From Rudaea sp. (GTDB taxonomy: Bacteria > Pseudomonadota > Gammaproteobacteria > Xanthomonadales > Rhodanobacteraceae), in contig JAICYA010000072.1 of NCBI GenBank assembly GCA_025934455.1, forward strand, positions 1-8,046: a DNA stretch of 8,046 bases, in the 5' to 3' direction. This document shows, piece by piece, positions 1 through 6,095 of this stretch (position 1 is its first letter; the number at the start of each line of letters is the position of its first letter). The translations under genes and the position numbers were made by a program. The notes beneath the pieces are model-generated. The model ran no database searches. It saw only the letters and a list, made by a program, of their open reading frames with translations, and had not been told where the DNA came from.

Positions 1-1148
1 AAAATCCGGCAGCCGACATTGCTGGTGACGAGCGTTTCCGCCCGCGTAGCCAACACGCCATCCAGCGTCTGCGAACGCAACGAATCCGCAATATCGGGGC
101 GACGCAGGAAATAATCGCCGGCCGCGCCACAGCAGCCGGGCGGCGCAGGCAGGGCGTCGATCTTCAGTTGCGGAATCCGCGCCAGCAGGCGCGCGATGGC
201 GCCATCCGCTCGCGCGACATTGCGCTGCGTGCAGGGCGTGTGCAGCGCAATGGTTTCGGCCAACGCACGGAATTTCAGCGTGTCGACGCGCGTATCCGCA
301 TCCAGGAATTCGTGAATCTCGCGCGCGCGGATTTTCGATTCCACAAACACATGATCGCGCAGCGCGCCAAAACAGCCGGACGCCGACACCAGCAGCGTAT
401 CGACGTCGGCGCCGGCAAAGACCGTGCGCAGCGACTGCATCAGACGATCCGCCTGCGCCGCATCGCCGTTGTGCAATGCCAATGCGCCGCAACAGCCCTG
501 CGCGGATGGCAGCACGACCTGGTATCCCATCGCCTCCAATAACGTCCGCGCTGCCGTGTGCACGTCGCGGTCCGCGCTCGCGGCGACACAGCCAAGGAAG
601 AGCCCCACGCGCCCGCGCGGCGACGCAGGCGTGAGCGAAGGTATGGCATCGACATGCGGCAGGCGCGGCAATTCAGCCACCACGCGATCCAACCCGAACG
701 GACGCAACAACACCCGCATCGCACGACTGCGCGCAACGCTTCGCACTACAGGCAAATTAGCAAGCCGCAGGAGCGCGCCAAGCAGGCGCGGGTACGCAAG
801 CAGGCGGCCAAGCGAGCGCCCGGTGCGCGAAGCTTTGCCGGTATCCACGAGCCAGGCTCGCGTGGTCGTTATCAGTTCACCGTACTGCACTTTCGACGGA
901 CACACGCGCTCGCAGGCCATGCAGGCGACGCAGTTGTCCAGATGCGTCAGGACGGATGCGGAGGCCTCCAGCTTGCCCTGTGCCAATGCCTGCGCGAAAG
1001 CGATGCGCCCACGCGGGGATTCGGCCTCGTTCGCGGCGAGGCGGTAGGTCGGGCAATGCTGCAGGCACAGGCCGCATTTGACGCAGACATCGGCCAGCGC
1101 GGCGATGCGCGCCTCCACCGTCGAGGCCGGCTTTACGTTCGATTGCAT
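1..1148 (-). CDS. glcF: Glycolate oxidase iron-sulfur subunit GlcF-like protein (C-terminus beyond the window)
   Basis: The reading frame is open from ATG at 1148 to the left edge: 382 codons with no stop. Two ferredoxin-type 4Fe-4S motifs sit at the N-terminus: C22-x2-C25-x2-C28-x3-C32-P and C73-x2-C76-x2-C79-x3-C83-P. A linker of about 100 residues is followed by two CCG (PF02754) cysteine-rich units: GCCGA at 218-222 with C259, then C306 (HTPC), GCCGA at 338-342 and C380. This order, and the SPRGRI segment after the first cluster, match GlcF, the electron-transfer subunit of glycolate dehydrogenase, which works with the flavin subunits GlcD and GlcE. E. coli GlcF is about 407 residues, so roughly 20-30 are missing here. 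The gene is first in its transcription unit and faces a divergent gene, so glcD and glcE are not directly upstream. There is no Shine-Dalgarno; a TACAAT lies 6 nt before the ATG. Codons around residues 118-150 look less GC-biased than elsewhere. A related (Fe-S)-binding oxidoreductase subunit is the alternative. Confidence 0.85.
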   Translation of the reverse strand, partial: MQSNVKPASTVEARIAALADVCVKCGLCLQHCPTYRLAANEAESPRGRIAFAQALAQGKLEASASVLTHLDNCVACMACERVCPSKVQYGELITTTRAWLVDTGKASRTGRSLGRLLAYPRLLGALLRLANLPVVRSVARSRAMRVLLRPFGLDRVVAELPRLPHVDAIPSLTPASPRGRVGLFLGCVAASADRDVHTAARTLLEAMGYQVVLPSAQGCCGALALHNGDAAQADRLMQSLRTVFAGADVDTLLVSASGCFGALRDHVFVESKIRAREIHEFLDADTRVDTLKFRALAETIALHTPCTQRNVARADGAIARLLARIPQLKIDALPAPPGCCGAAGDYFLRRPDIADSLRSQTLDGVLATRAETLVTSNVGCRI

Positions 1149-1154
1149 GGTTCG

Positions 1155-1160
1155 ATTGTA
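1155..1160 (-). promoter_or_regulatory. Candidate -10 element of glcF, leaderless-type spacing
   Basis: On the minus strand the hexamer TACAAT, one mismatch from TATAAT, ends 6 nt before the glcF ATG. With normal -10 to start-site spacing, transcription would begin at or next to the ATG, giving a leaderless mRNA. This fits the absence of any purine-rich Shine-Dalgarno before that start. No good -35 hexamer is visible 16-18 nt further upstream. Confidence 0.4.
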
Positions 1161-1171
1161 AACGCCAAGGC

Positions 1172-1181
1172 CGCAGCTGCG
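1172..1181. repeat. 10-bp perfect palindrome in the glcF/DUF1800 divergent gap
   Basis: CGCAGCTGCG is perfectly self-complementary and lies near the middle of the 65-nt gap between two divergent genes. It is 24 nt from the glcF start and 33 nt from the DUF1800 start. The position would suit a dimeric regulator acting on both genes, but a 10-bp GC-rich palindrome can also arise by chance. No known regulator motif was recognised. Confidence 0.25.
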
Positions 1182-1213
1182 TTGCAGACAGGCGAACTCC
1201 GAGGAAACAGGCC

Positions 1214-2725
1214 ATGTCCCGCACGATTTCATCTCGAATCCACCGCGCCGTCACTGCCGCGGCGATCGTCTTCGCCACGATGGCGCGGGCGACCCCCGCG
1301 CCGAACCATACCGATGTGCTCTGGCTCGACCGCATTACCTACGGGGTGAATTCCTCGAGTCTTGCCGCCTTCGAGCAGATGGGCCGGCGCGACTATCTCG
1401 ACGCGCAACTCGCCGCGCGCGATGAGCGCCTGCCGCAAGCCGTGCAAGCGCAGATCGACGCGATGCCGATTTCGCACCAGACCATGGCCGACGACATCGC
1501 CAAGCTCGTCGCCGCACGCGACAAGCTCAAGACCATCGACGATACGAAGGCCAAGGTCGAAGAGCGCAAGGCCCTGCGCAAGCAAGGCATCGCACTCGCC
1601 GTGCAAACCCAGGAGCGCGAGCTGCTGCGCGCCGTGTATTCGCCGGCCCAGCTCAAGGAACAGATGGTCTGGTTCTGGCTAAACCACTTCAACGTGTTCG
1701 ACCGCAAGGGTCCCGAGGCCTGGCTCGACGCGGACTACGTGGAAAACGCGATCCGCCCGCATGCGCTGGGCAACTTCCGCGACCTCGTCATGGCTACGCT
1801 GACGCATCCGGCCATGCTGGTGTACCTCGACAACGCGCGCAACGCGGCCAAACAGCACAACGAAAATTATGCGCGCGAGCTGATGGAACTGCACACGCTC
1901 GGCGTCAACGCCGGTTATACGCAGAACGACGTGCAGGAAATGGTGCGCATCCTCACCGGCGTCGGCGTGGCGCTCAATCCGCGCACGCCGCGCCTGCGTG
2001 CGAACCAGCAGGCGCTGCTCATCCGCCACGACGGCTTCGAGTTCAATCCCGCGCGCCACGATTTCGGCGACAAGGTACTGCTCGGCCACAGCATCCGCGG
2101 CAGCGGTTTCGACGAGGTGCGCCAGGCCGTCGACCTGCTCGTCGCGCAACCGGCCTGCGCGCATTTCATCTCCACGGAACTGGCAACGTATTTCGTCGCC
2201 GACAACCCGCCTGCCGCGCTCGTCGACGCGATGACCGAGACTTTCCAACGCACGCATGGCGACATTCGCTCGGTGTTGCGCACGATGTTCGATGCGCCCG
2301 AATTCGCCGACTCGCTGGGCAAGAAATTCAAGGACCCGATGCATTACCTCGTCTCGTCGCTGCGCCTGGCCTACGATGGCCGCGAGGTGCCGGACCCGCG
2401 CCGCCTCGTGGTCTGGCTGAATAGCCAAGGCGAAGGCGAATTCGGCCACCAGACGCCAGACGGCTATCCGCTCGTCGCCAGTGCCTGGGATTCATCCGGT
2501 CAGATGAGCGCGCGCTTCGAACTCGCCCGCGTGATCGGTGCGGGCGACGTGCACCTGTTCGACGGCGTGGCGATGCCGAGCGTGCCGCAGCTGTCCGGAC
2601 CTGTGTTCGCGCAGGCGATCAAGCCGTGGCTGTCGGAGCCGACACTGATCGCGCTCAATCAGGCGCAGTCGCCGCTGGAGTGGAACACCTACCTGCTCGC
2701 CGCGCCCGAATCCAATTACCGCTGA
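1214..2725 (+). CDS. DUF1800 family secreted protein
   Basis: A 503-residue protein with the features of DUF1800 (PF08811), a family of unknown biochemical function. Residues 1-26 form a Sec-type signal peptide: basic n-region, AAAIVFA core, cleavage probably after ARA. The family's opening LDRITYG segment is at 38-44. A charged helical stretch at about 92-140 may be a coiled coil. The family core follows: QMVWFWLNHFNVF (149-161), YVENAIRPHALGNFRDLVM (175-193), NENYARELMELHTLG (216-230) and the conserved Q-EMVRILTG (241-249). The C-terminal half has RHDFGDKVLLG (281-291) and a helical part with FISTELATYFV (318-328). The start is supported by GAGGAAA at 1201-1207, 6 nt before the ATG. It leads the pair with the DUF1501 gene, whose Shine-Dalgarno overlaps this gene's TGA, so translation may be coupled. 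Known context for the family: secreted, very often next to DUF1501. Confidence 0.9.
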   Translation: MSRTISSRIHRAVTAAAIVFATMARATPAPNHTDVLWLDRITYGVNSSSLAAFEQMGRRDYLDAQLAARDERLPQAVQAQIDAMPISHQTMADDIAKLVAARDKLKTIDDTKAKVEERKALRKQGIALAVQTQERELLRAVYSPAQLKEQMVWFWLNHFNVFDRKGPEAWLDADYVENAIRPHALGNFRDLVMATLTHPAMLVYLDNARNAAKQHNENYARELMELHTLGVNAGYTQNDVQEMVRILTGVGVALNPRTPRLRANQQALLIRHDGFEFNPARHDFGDKVLLGHSIRGSGFDEVRQAVDLLVAQPACAHFISTELATYFVADNPPAALVDAMTETFQRTHGDIRSVLRTMFDAPEFADSLGKKFKDPMHYLVSSLRLAYDGREVPDPRRLVVWLNSQGEGEFGHQTPDGYPLVASAWDSSGQMSARFELARVIGAGDVHLFDGVAMPSVPQLSGPVFAQAIKPWLSEPTLIALNQAQSPLEWNTYLLAAPESNYR

Positions 2726-2736
2726 AGGACACGACC

Positions 2737-3921
2737 ATGCAACGCCGCCATTTCCTCGCCACTCTCGCTGCCGCGCCGCTCGCCGGATTCGCCGGACGCC
2801 TGTTCGCTGCGCCGGCCTCCTCGCCACGCTTCCTGCTCGTGTTCCTGCGCGGCGGTTACGATTGCGCGAACCTGCTCGTGCCTTACGCCAGCGATTTCTA
2901 CTACGCGTCGCGGCCTAACATCGCCATCGCGCGCCCGGATTCGTTGGCCGGCGGCGCGCTGCGGCTGGACTCGGATTGGGCACTGGCACCCGCCGTGCGT
3001 GAAGCGCTGGAACCGTTGTACGCGAAGAAGCAGATTGCCTTCGTGCCGTTTGCCGGCACGCCGAACCTGTCGCGCAGCCACTTCGAGACGCAGGACGACA
3101 TCGAACACGGGCTGCCGGAAAACGTCCATGCCGACCGTTCCGGATTCCTCGCGCGCCTGTCCGGCACGCTCAACGGCACGGCCGCGCCGATCGCGTTCAC
3201 AAGTTCGCTACCCTTGAGTTTCCAGGGCGGTGGCGACGTGCCGAACATTTCCCTCGCACGCGTGGGCAAGGCCGCGTTCGATGCGCGCCAATCCGCGGTT
3301 CTCGCCGGCATGTACAAGGACACCGCGCTCGCGCAACCCGTTGCCGAAGGCCTGGCGTTGCGCCAGCAGGTCGCCGGGGAATTCGCCGACGAGATGATGA
3401 AGGCCAGCCGCGGCGCGGTGAACGCTTACGGATTCACGCAACAGGCGCCGCGCATCGCCCAGATGATGCGCAACAAGTACCGGCTCGGGTTCATCGACGT
3501 CGGCGGTTGGGATACCCACGTCGGCGAAGGCGGCGCGCAGGGCGCGCTGGCAAACAACCTCGGCAATCTGGCACGCGGCCTCGCCGCGTTCGCGACCGCG
3601 ATGGGCGAGGACTGGAAAGACACCACCGTCGCCGTCGTTTCCGAATTCGGCCGTACCTTCCGCGAGAACGGCAACCGCGGCACCGACCACGGCCACGGCT
3701 CGGTGTACTGGGTGCTTGGCGGCGGCATCGCCGGCGGTCGCGTTGCCGGCGAACAGGTGAAATTGACGCAATCGACCCTGCTGCAGAACCGCGACTTCCC
3801 CGTGCTCAACGACTATCGCGGCCTGCTCGGCGGCGTGTTCGCGCGCCTGTGGGGCTTGAACGCCGCGCAACTCGAACGCGTGTTTCCGCAGACTAGGCCG
3901 GAAGATTTGCGCCTGGTTTGA
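2737..3921 (+). CDS. DUF1501 family protein, probable Tat substrate
   Basis: A 394-residue DUF1501 protein (PF07394), related to the alkaline-phosphatase/sulfatase-like fold. The N-terminus MQRRHFLATL followed by an Ala-rich core up to AAPA (24-27) looks like a twin-arginine signal, so the protein probably crosses the membrane folded, perhaps with metal bound. Landmarks in order: FLRGGYDCANLLVPY (36-50), SRSHFETQDDIEHG (112-125), DVGGWDTH (254-261), VSEFGRTF (301-308) and GTDHGHGS (315-322). The D/H residues of the last motifs are the likely metal ligands, by family inference. The ATG at 2737 is preferred over an in-frame ATG at 2626, because it has AAGGA at 2725-2729 and places the signal peptide at the N-terminus; the earlier start lies deep in the DUF1800 gene. 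The 11-nt gap after DUF1800 indicates one operon. No enzymatic activity can be assigned from sequence. Confidence 0.92.
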   Translation: MQRRHFLATLAAAPLAGFAGRLFAAPASSPRFLLVFLRGGYDCANLLVPYASDFYYASRPNIAIARPDSLAGGALRLDSDWALAPAVREALEPLYAKKQIAFVPFAGTPNLSRSHFETQDDIEHGLPENVHADRSGFLARLSGTLNGTAAPIAFTSSLPLSFQGGGDVPNISLARVGKAAFDARQSAVLAGMYKDTALAQPVAEGLALRQQVAGEFADEMMKASRGAVNAYGFTQQAPRIAQMMRNKYRLGFIDVGGWDTHVGEGGAQGALANNLGNLARGLAAFATAMGEDWKDTTVAVVSEFGRTFRENGNRGTDHGHGSVYWVLGGGIAGGRVAGEQVKLTQSTLLQNRDFPVLNDYRGLLGGVFARLWGLNAAQLERVFPQTRPEDLRLV

Positions 3922-3936
3922 GCGTCACGCCGACGC
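3922..3936 (+). other. Small hairpin directly after the DUF1501 stop
   Basis: GCGTC and GACGC form a 5-bp stem around a 5-nt loop (ACGCC), starting at the base after the DUF1501 TGA. No T-run follows, so it is not a good intrinsic terminator. At most it is a weak mRNA 3' structure separating the DUF1800-DUF1501 pair from the methyltransferase. The short stem could be chance. Confidence 0.25.
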
Positions 3937-3955
3937 AATCCGGATCAGGCGAGTA

Positions 3956-3976
3956 TCCTTGCAAGCATCGCAAGGA
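3956..3976 (+). promoter_or_regulatory. Hairpin sequestering the methyltransferase Shine-Dalgarno
   Basis: TCCTTGC (3956-3962) and GCAAGGA (3970-3976) are perfect reverse complements around a 7-nt loop (AAGCATC). The strong ribosome-binding site AAGGAG (3972-3977) lies almost wholly in the 3' arm, 6 nt before the ATG at 3984. In RNA this stem would hide the ribosome-binding site from the ribosome. The inverted repeat is seen directly; a role as thermometer, riboregulator or plain translation damper is inference. Confidence 0.45.
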
Positions 3977-3983
3977 GATCGCC

Positions 3984-4637
3984 ATGACCCGCCGTCTTGC
4001 CTCATCCGAAGCCGTCGAAGCCTTCGTCTGGGCGCATTCGCGCGAAGGCCAGATCGCCGCGCGTCTGCGCGAGGAAACCGCGAAACTGCCGCAGGCCGGC
4101 ATGCAGATCGGGCCTGACCAGGCCGCGTTCCTCGCCCTGCTCGTGCGTGCGATCGGCGCGAAGTGCTGCATCGAGGTCGGCACCTTCACCGGCATGAGCG
4201 CGCTCGCAGTGGCGTCCGCATTGCCCGACGACGGCAAGCTCGTGTGCTGCGACATCAGTGCGGAATGGACGTCCATCGCGCGGCGCTACTGGCTTGAGGC
4301 GGGCGTCGCCGCACGCATCGACCTGCGTCTGGCGCCGGCGCTGGACACGCTGCGCGATCTCGCCAGGACCCAGCGCGGCCGATTCGATTTCGCCTTCATC
4401 GACGCCGACAAGTCCGGTTACGACGCCTACTACGAAGCCTGCCTGGAACTGCTGCGTCCCGGCGGACTCGTTGCGCTGGACAACATGCTCTGGTCCGGAA
4501 AGGTCGCCGATGCGAGCGTGCACGATGCCGATACCGACGCGATCCGCGCGTTGAATGCGAAGATCCACGCGGATCAGCGTGTCGATACAACGCTGATCAC
4601 ATTGGGCGATGGCGTGATGCTGGCGCGCAAGCGCTGA
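3984..4637 (+). CDS. Class I SAM-dependent O-methyltransferase (caffeoyl-CoA/catechol OMT-like)
   Basis: A 217-residue protein of the PF01596 O-methyltransferase family, which moves a methyl group from S-adenosylmethionine to a hydroxyl in a divalent-metal-dependent reaction. The SAM-binding motif I is IEVGTFTG (63-70), and the acidic residue ending strand 2 is D90. Metal-site residues are D140 in IDADK and D166-N167 in ALDNMLW, all present. The N-terminal helices (residues 1-50) and length match soluble bacterial members of the family. There is no signal peptide, so it is cytoplasmic. The acceptor cannot be read from sequence. ATG at 3984 is chosen over an in-frame ATG at 3918, because AAGGAG lies 6 nt upstream and the earlier one overlaps the end of DUF1501. 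It lies 62 nt after DUF1501 on the same strand, so it may be read through from that operon. Its TGA abuts the stop codon of the convergent lipoprotein gene. Confidence 0.92.
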   Translation: MTRRLASSEAVEAFVWAHSREGQIAARLREETAKLPQAGMQIGPDQAAFLALLVRAIGAKCCIEVGTFTGMSALAVASALPDDGKLVCCDISAEWTSIARRYWLEAGVAARIDLRLAPALDTLRDLARTQRGRFDFAFIDADKSGYDAYYEACLELLRPGGLVALDNMLWSGKVADASVHDADTDAIRALNAKIHADQRVDTTLITLGDGVMLARKR

Positions 4638-5357
4638 TTATTTGCGCGGCTTTGCCGGCAACTTGGATGCATCGAAGCCGCCGACTTCGAACTCGAACGT
4701 CGTTTCACCCAGCCCTTTCACGTTCGCGCCGATGGCAACGATCTTCGATTTTTCCATCTTCACGATGAAGCCCTTGTCGTCGTCGATGAACAGGGCCGGC
4801 TCGCCGGTCGGTGGAATCGTCGCCTTCATGAGCTGCAGCTTGGCGCCGTCGAAACTCACCGGCAGCGTCGCGCAGCCGCCCTTGCAGTCGAACGTGGCGT
4901 TGTCGAGCAGCAGATAGACGCTTTGCCCCCACTTCGGGTGCTGGCGCAGCACCAGACGCAGGCGCGCGTTCGCGATCTTCAACGGTTCCTTGGTCGCGAT
5001 CGCCGCGGCGTATTGCGTGCCGCCGTCCTCGGCCGTGGCGGTGTAGGTCCACAGGCGCGCGAGCCGGTGCGAATCGGCGATGGCGGCGGATTTCTCGCGT
5101 GTTTCGGCAATGGTCTGCTGCACGCGCGCCGCCGTTTGCGTGCCTGGATACATGACGAGGATCTCGTTGCCCAGCGACGTGGCGATATCCCAACTGCCGC
5201 TTTGGCGCATCTGGTCGTAGAGCGCGCCTTCCTTGACGGCCCGTGCCTCGGCGGCGGCTTTCGCCGCGACGGCGGGATCGATGGGTGGCGCATCGTTACC
5301 CGAACAGGCAGCGAGCATTAGCGCGACTGCGAGTGCGATGGCACGGCGAAAAATCAT
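4638..5357 (-). CDS. Predicted lipoprotein of unknown function
   Basis: A 239-residue protein that I do not recognise. It begins with a lipoprotein signal: basic MIFRR, hydrophobic core, and lipobox LAAC ending at C18, followed by S-G-N. There is no Asp at +2, so outer-membrane sorting is expected. After an Ala/Pro-rich tether (about 19-40) comes a helical segment (41-100). The C-terminal part (100-235) looks beta-rich. It holds an LRLVLRQHPKWGQSVYLLL segment (133-151), a close cysteine pair C158-K-G-G-C162 that could form a disulfide in the periplasm, and a Lys/Asp-rich DDDKGFIVKMEKSKI stretch (192-206). The start is fixed by the signal peptide; the only upstream purine run is a weak GGGA, which lies within an inverted repeat. 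The end abuts the methyltransferase stop with no spacer. It is probably cotranscribed behind the DUF4124 gene. The lipoprotein call is firm; function is unknown. Confidence 0.85.
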   Translation of the reverse strand: MIFRRAIALAVALMLAACSGNDAPPIDPAVAAKAAAEARAVKEGALYDQMRQSGSWDIATSLGNEILVMYPGTQTAARVQQTIAETREKSAAIADSHRLARLWTYTATAEDGGTQYAAAIATKEPLKIANARLRLVLRQHPKWGQSVYLLLDNATFDCKGGCATLPVSFDGAKLQLMKATIPPTGEPALFIDDDKGFIVKMEKSKIVAIGANVKGLGETTFEFEVGGFDASKLPAKPRK

Positions 5358-5360
5358 GGA

Positions 5361-5402
5361 GCGATCCCGGTATCGGCGATCGCGCCACGATACCGGATTC
5401 GC
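5361..5402 (-). repeat. 42-nt imperfect inverted repeat filling the DUF4124-lipoprotein gap
   Basis: The arms 5361-5375 and 5388-5402 match at 13 of 15 positions. A perfect 9-bp core (CCGGTATCG/CGATACCGG) and a 4-bp base (GCGA/TCGC) are separated by a 2x2 mismatch. The 12-nt loop starts with the palindrome GCGATCGC (5376-5383). The element takes up 42 of the 48 intergenic nt. It follows the DUF4124 stop closely and covers the weak GGGA ribosome-binding site of the lipoprotein. No T-run follows the stem, so it is not a standard intrinsic terminator. It could be a processing/attenuation hairpin, an operator, or one copy of a dispersed intergenic repeat. Confidence 0.6.
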
Positions 5403-5405
5403 ATC

Positions 5406-5951
5406 TCACGCGCAGGGATCGCGTCCCAGGTTTTTGTCGTAGGTGGAAATCTGCTCGTCGAACTCGTGACCGCCGCGGCCAATGGAACCAGCCCGGCGTA
5501 TCTGATAACAGGCATCCTCGCGTGGCACCGGATGACCGGAAACGCTCACCGAATTCGCGCTGCCTTTGTTGCGGCCTTTGCCGCGGCTAGTGCCGCCGCC
5601 GTCGGCAGCCAGCGAACGCGGACAGGCGCCGAGCCGGTAGAACACGCGGCCGTCGCTGGCGCGGCATTCGTAGGCCGTACCGCGCGCGTTGGAGCGCGAC
5701 GAGACATACTCGGAACGCGCCGATCGCCCGGAACCGCTGCGTAGACGCGATTCCACTGCGTATTGCGGCGATTCCGCATGCGCGGGCGCAGGCGCGATCT
5801 CGACTTCGGATTGCCGTTGGGCGATGGCGCAGGGCCGATCCTGGAACGCGGTCGCGCCGGACGCATCCACGCATTTGTACACCGACCCCGCGCGCACCCC
5901 GAACGCGAGGCCGAGCAGGAACAATCCCGCCAACCATTCGTACCAGCGCAT
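5406..5951 (-). CDS. Secreted DUF4124-type cysteine protein with two C-x13-C units
   Basis: A 181-residue protein with a signal peptide at 1-21 (MRWYEWLAGLFLLGLAFGVRA). Directly after it comes a DUF4124 (PF13511) unit, YKCVDASGATAFQDRPC at 25-41, a small periplasmic domain of unknown role. A second unit, YECRASDGRVFYRLGAC at 94-110, keeps the same Y-x-C-x13-C spacing. The two are joined by a Ser/Arg-rich linker. A Gly/Lys/Ser-rich stretch (118-138) leads to a C-terminal part with C148 and C180. Six cysteines in three pairs suggest disulfides formed in the periplasm. The start is uncertain: ATG at 5951 gives the most usual signal peptide but has a weak ribosome-binding site. An in-frame GTG at 5987 has GAGGA 6 nt upstream and would add 12 residues. 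A farther ATG at 6059 puts too long a charged segment before the signal. It is followed by the lipoprotein gene on the same strand. Confidence 0.8.
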   Translation of the reverse strand: MRWYEWLAGLFLLGLAFGVRAGSVYKCVDASGATAFQDRPCAIAQRQSEVEIAPAPAHAESPQYAVESRLRSGSGRSARSEYVSSRSNARGTAYECRASDGRVFYRLGACPRSLAADGGGTSRGKGRNKGSANSVSVSGHPVPREDACYQIRRAGSIGRGGHEFDEQISTYDKNLGRDPCA

Positions 5952-5998
5952 GCTGCGCCCGCTCGCGATGTATGGATTGTTCTGCACGATCCGTCCTC

Positions 5999-6029
5999 GG
6001 TATGGGTGACGGTCATCGTGGCGGCTCAA
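5999..6029 (-). promoter_or_regulatory. Weak candidate promoter for the DUF4124 gene
   Basis: On the minus strand TTGAGC (6029-6024) is followed after 19 nt by CATACC (6004-5999). The spacing is longer than ideal and the -10 match is poor. A small TGAC-G-GTCA palindrome (6007-6015) lies between the two hexamers, where an operator could sit. This is offered only as the best sigma-70-like pair in the 150-nt divergent gap. Confidence 0.2.
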
Positions 6030-6089
6030 GCGACTCTGGAAAATCGGCGGACGCCGCATCGCCGTGTAGGAAATCGACTACGCCGCGCG

Positions 6090-6095
6090 CACAAT
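6090..6095 (+). promoter_or_regulatory. Candidate -10 element of dinB, leaderless-type spacing
   Basis: CACAAT, two mismatches from TATAAT, ends 6 nt before the dinB ATG at 6102, and no Shine-Dalgarno lies in the usual window. The nearest purine run, AGGAAA, is about 30 nt upstream. This is the same geometry as upstream of glcF and would give a transcript starting at the initiation codon. No clear -35 is visible, so confidence is low. Confidence 0.3.

Noticed and set aside
558..1349. Plus-strand open frame of 263 codons
   Set aside because: It is antisense to glcF, whose opposite frame has two complete Fe-S motifs and CCG domains. The Arg/Ala/His-rich translation is typical of a shadow frame in GC-rich DNA, and its end runs into the DUF1800 gene.
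1679..2449. Minus-strand open frame of 256 codons
   Set aside because: It is antisense to the conserved core of the DUF1800 gene, with shadow-type composition and no signal or motif.
2626..2736. Longer N-terminus for the DUF1501 protein
   Set aside because: It would overlap the end of DUF1800 by about 100 nt and bury the twin-arginine signal 37 residues inside the protein. ATG at 2737 has its own Shine-Dalgarno.
3208..3870. Minus-strand open frame of 220 codons
   Set aside because: It is antisense to the conserved DUF1501 motifs; its composition (Ala/Val/His/Arg) is that of a mirror frame.
4620..4660. Bidirectional intrinsic terminator at the convergent junction
   Set aside because: There is no spacer between the stop codons, and I could not find a stem followed by a T-run here on either strand.
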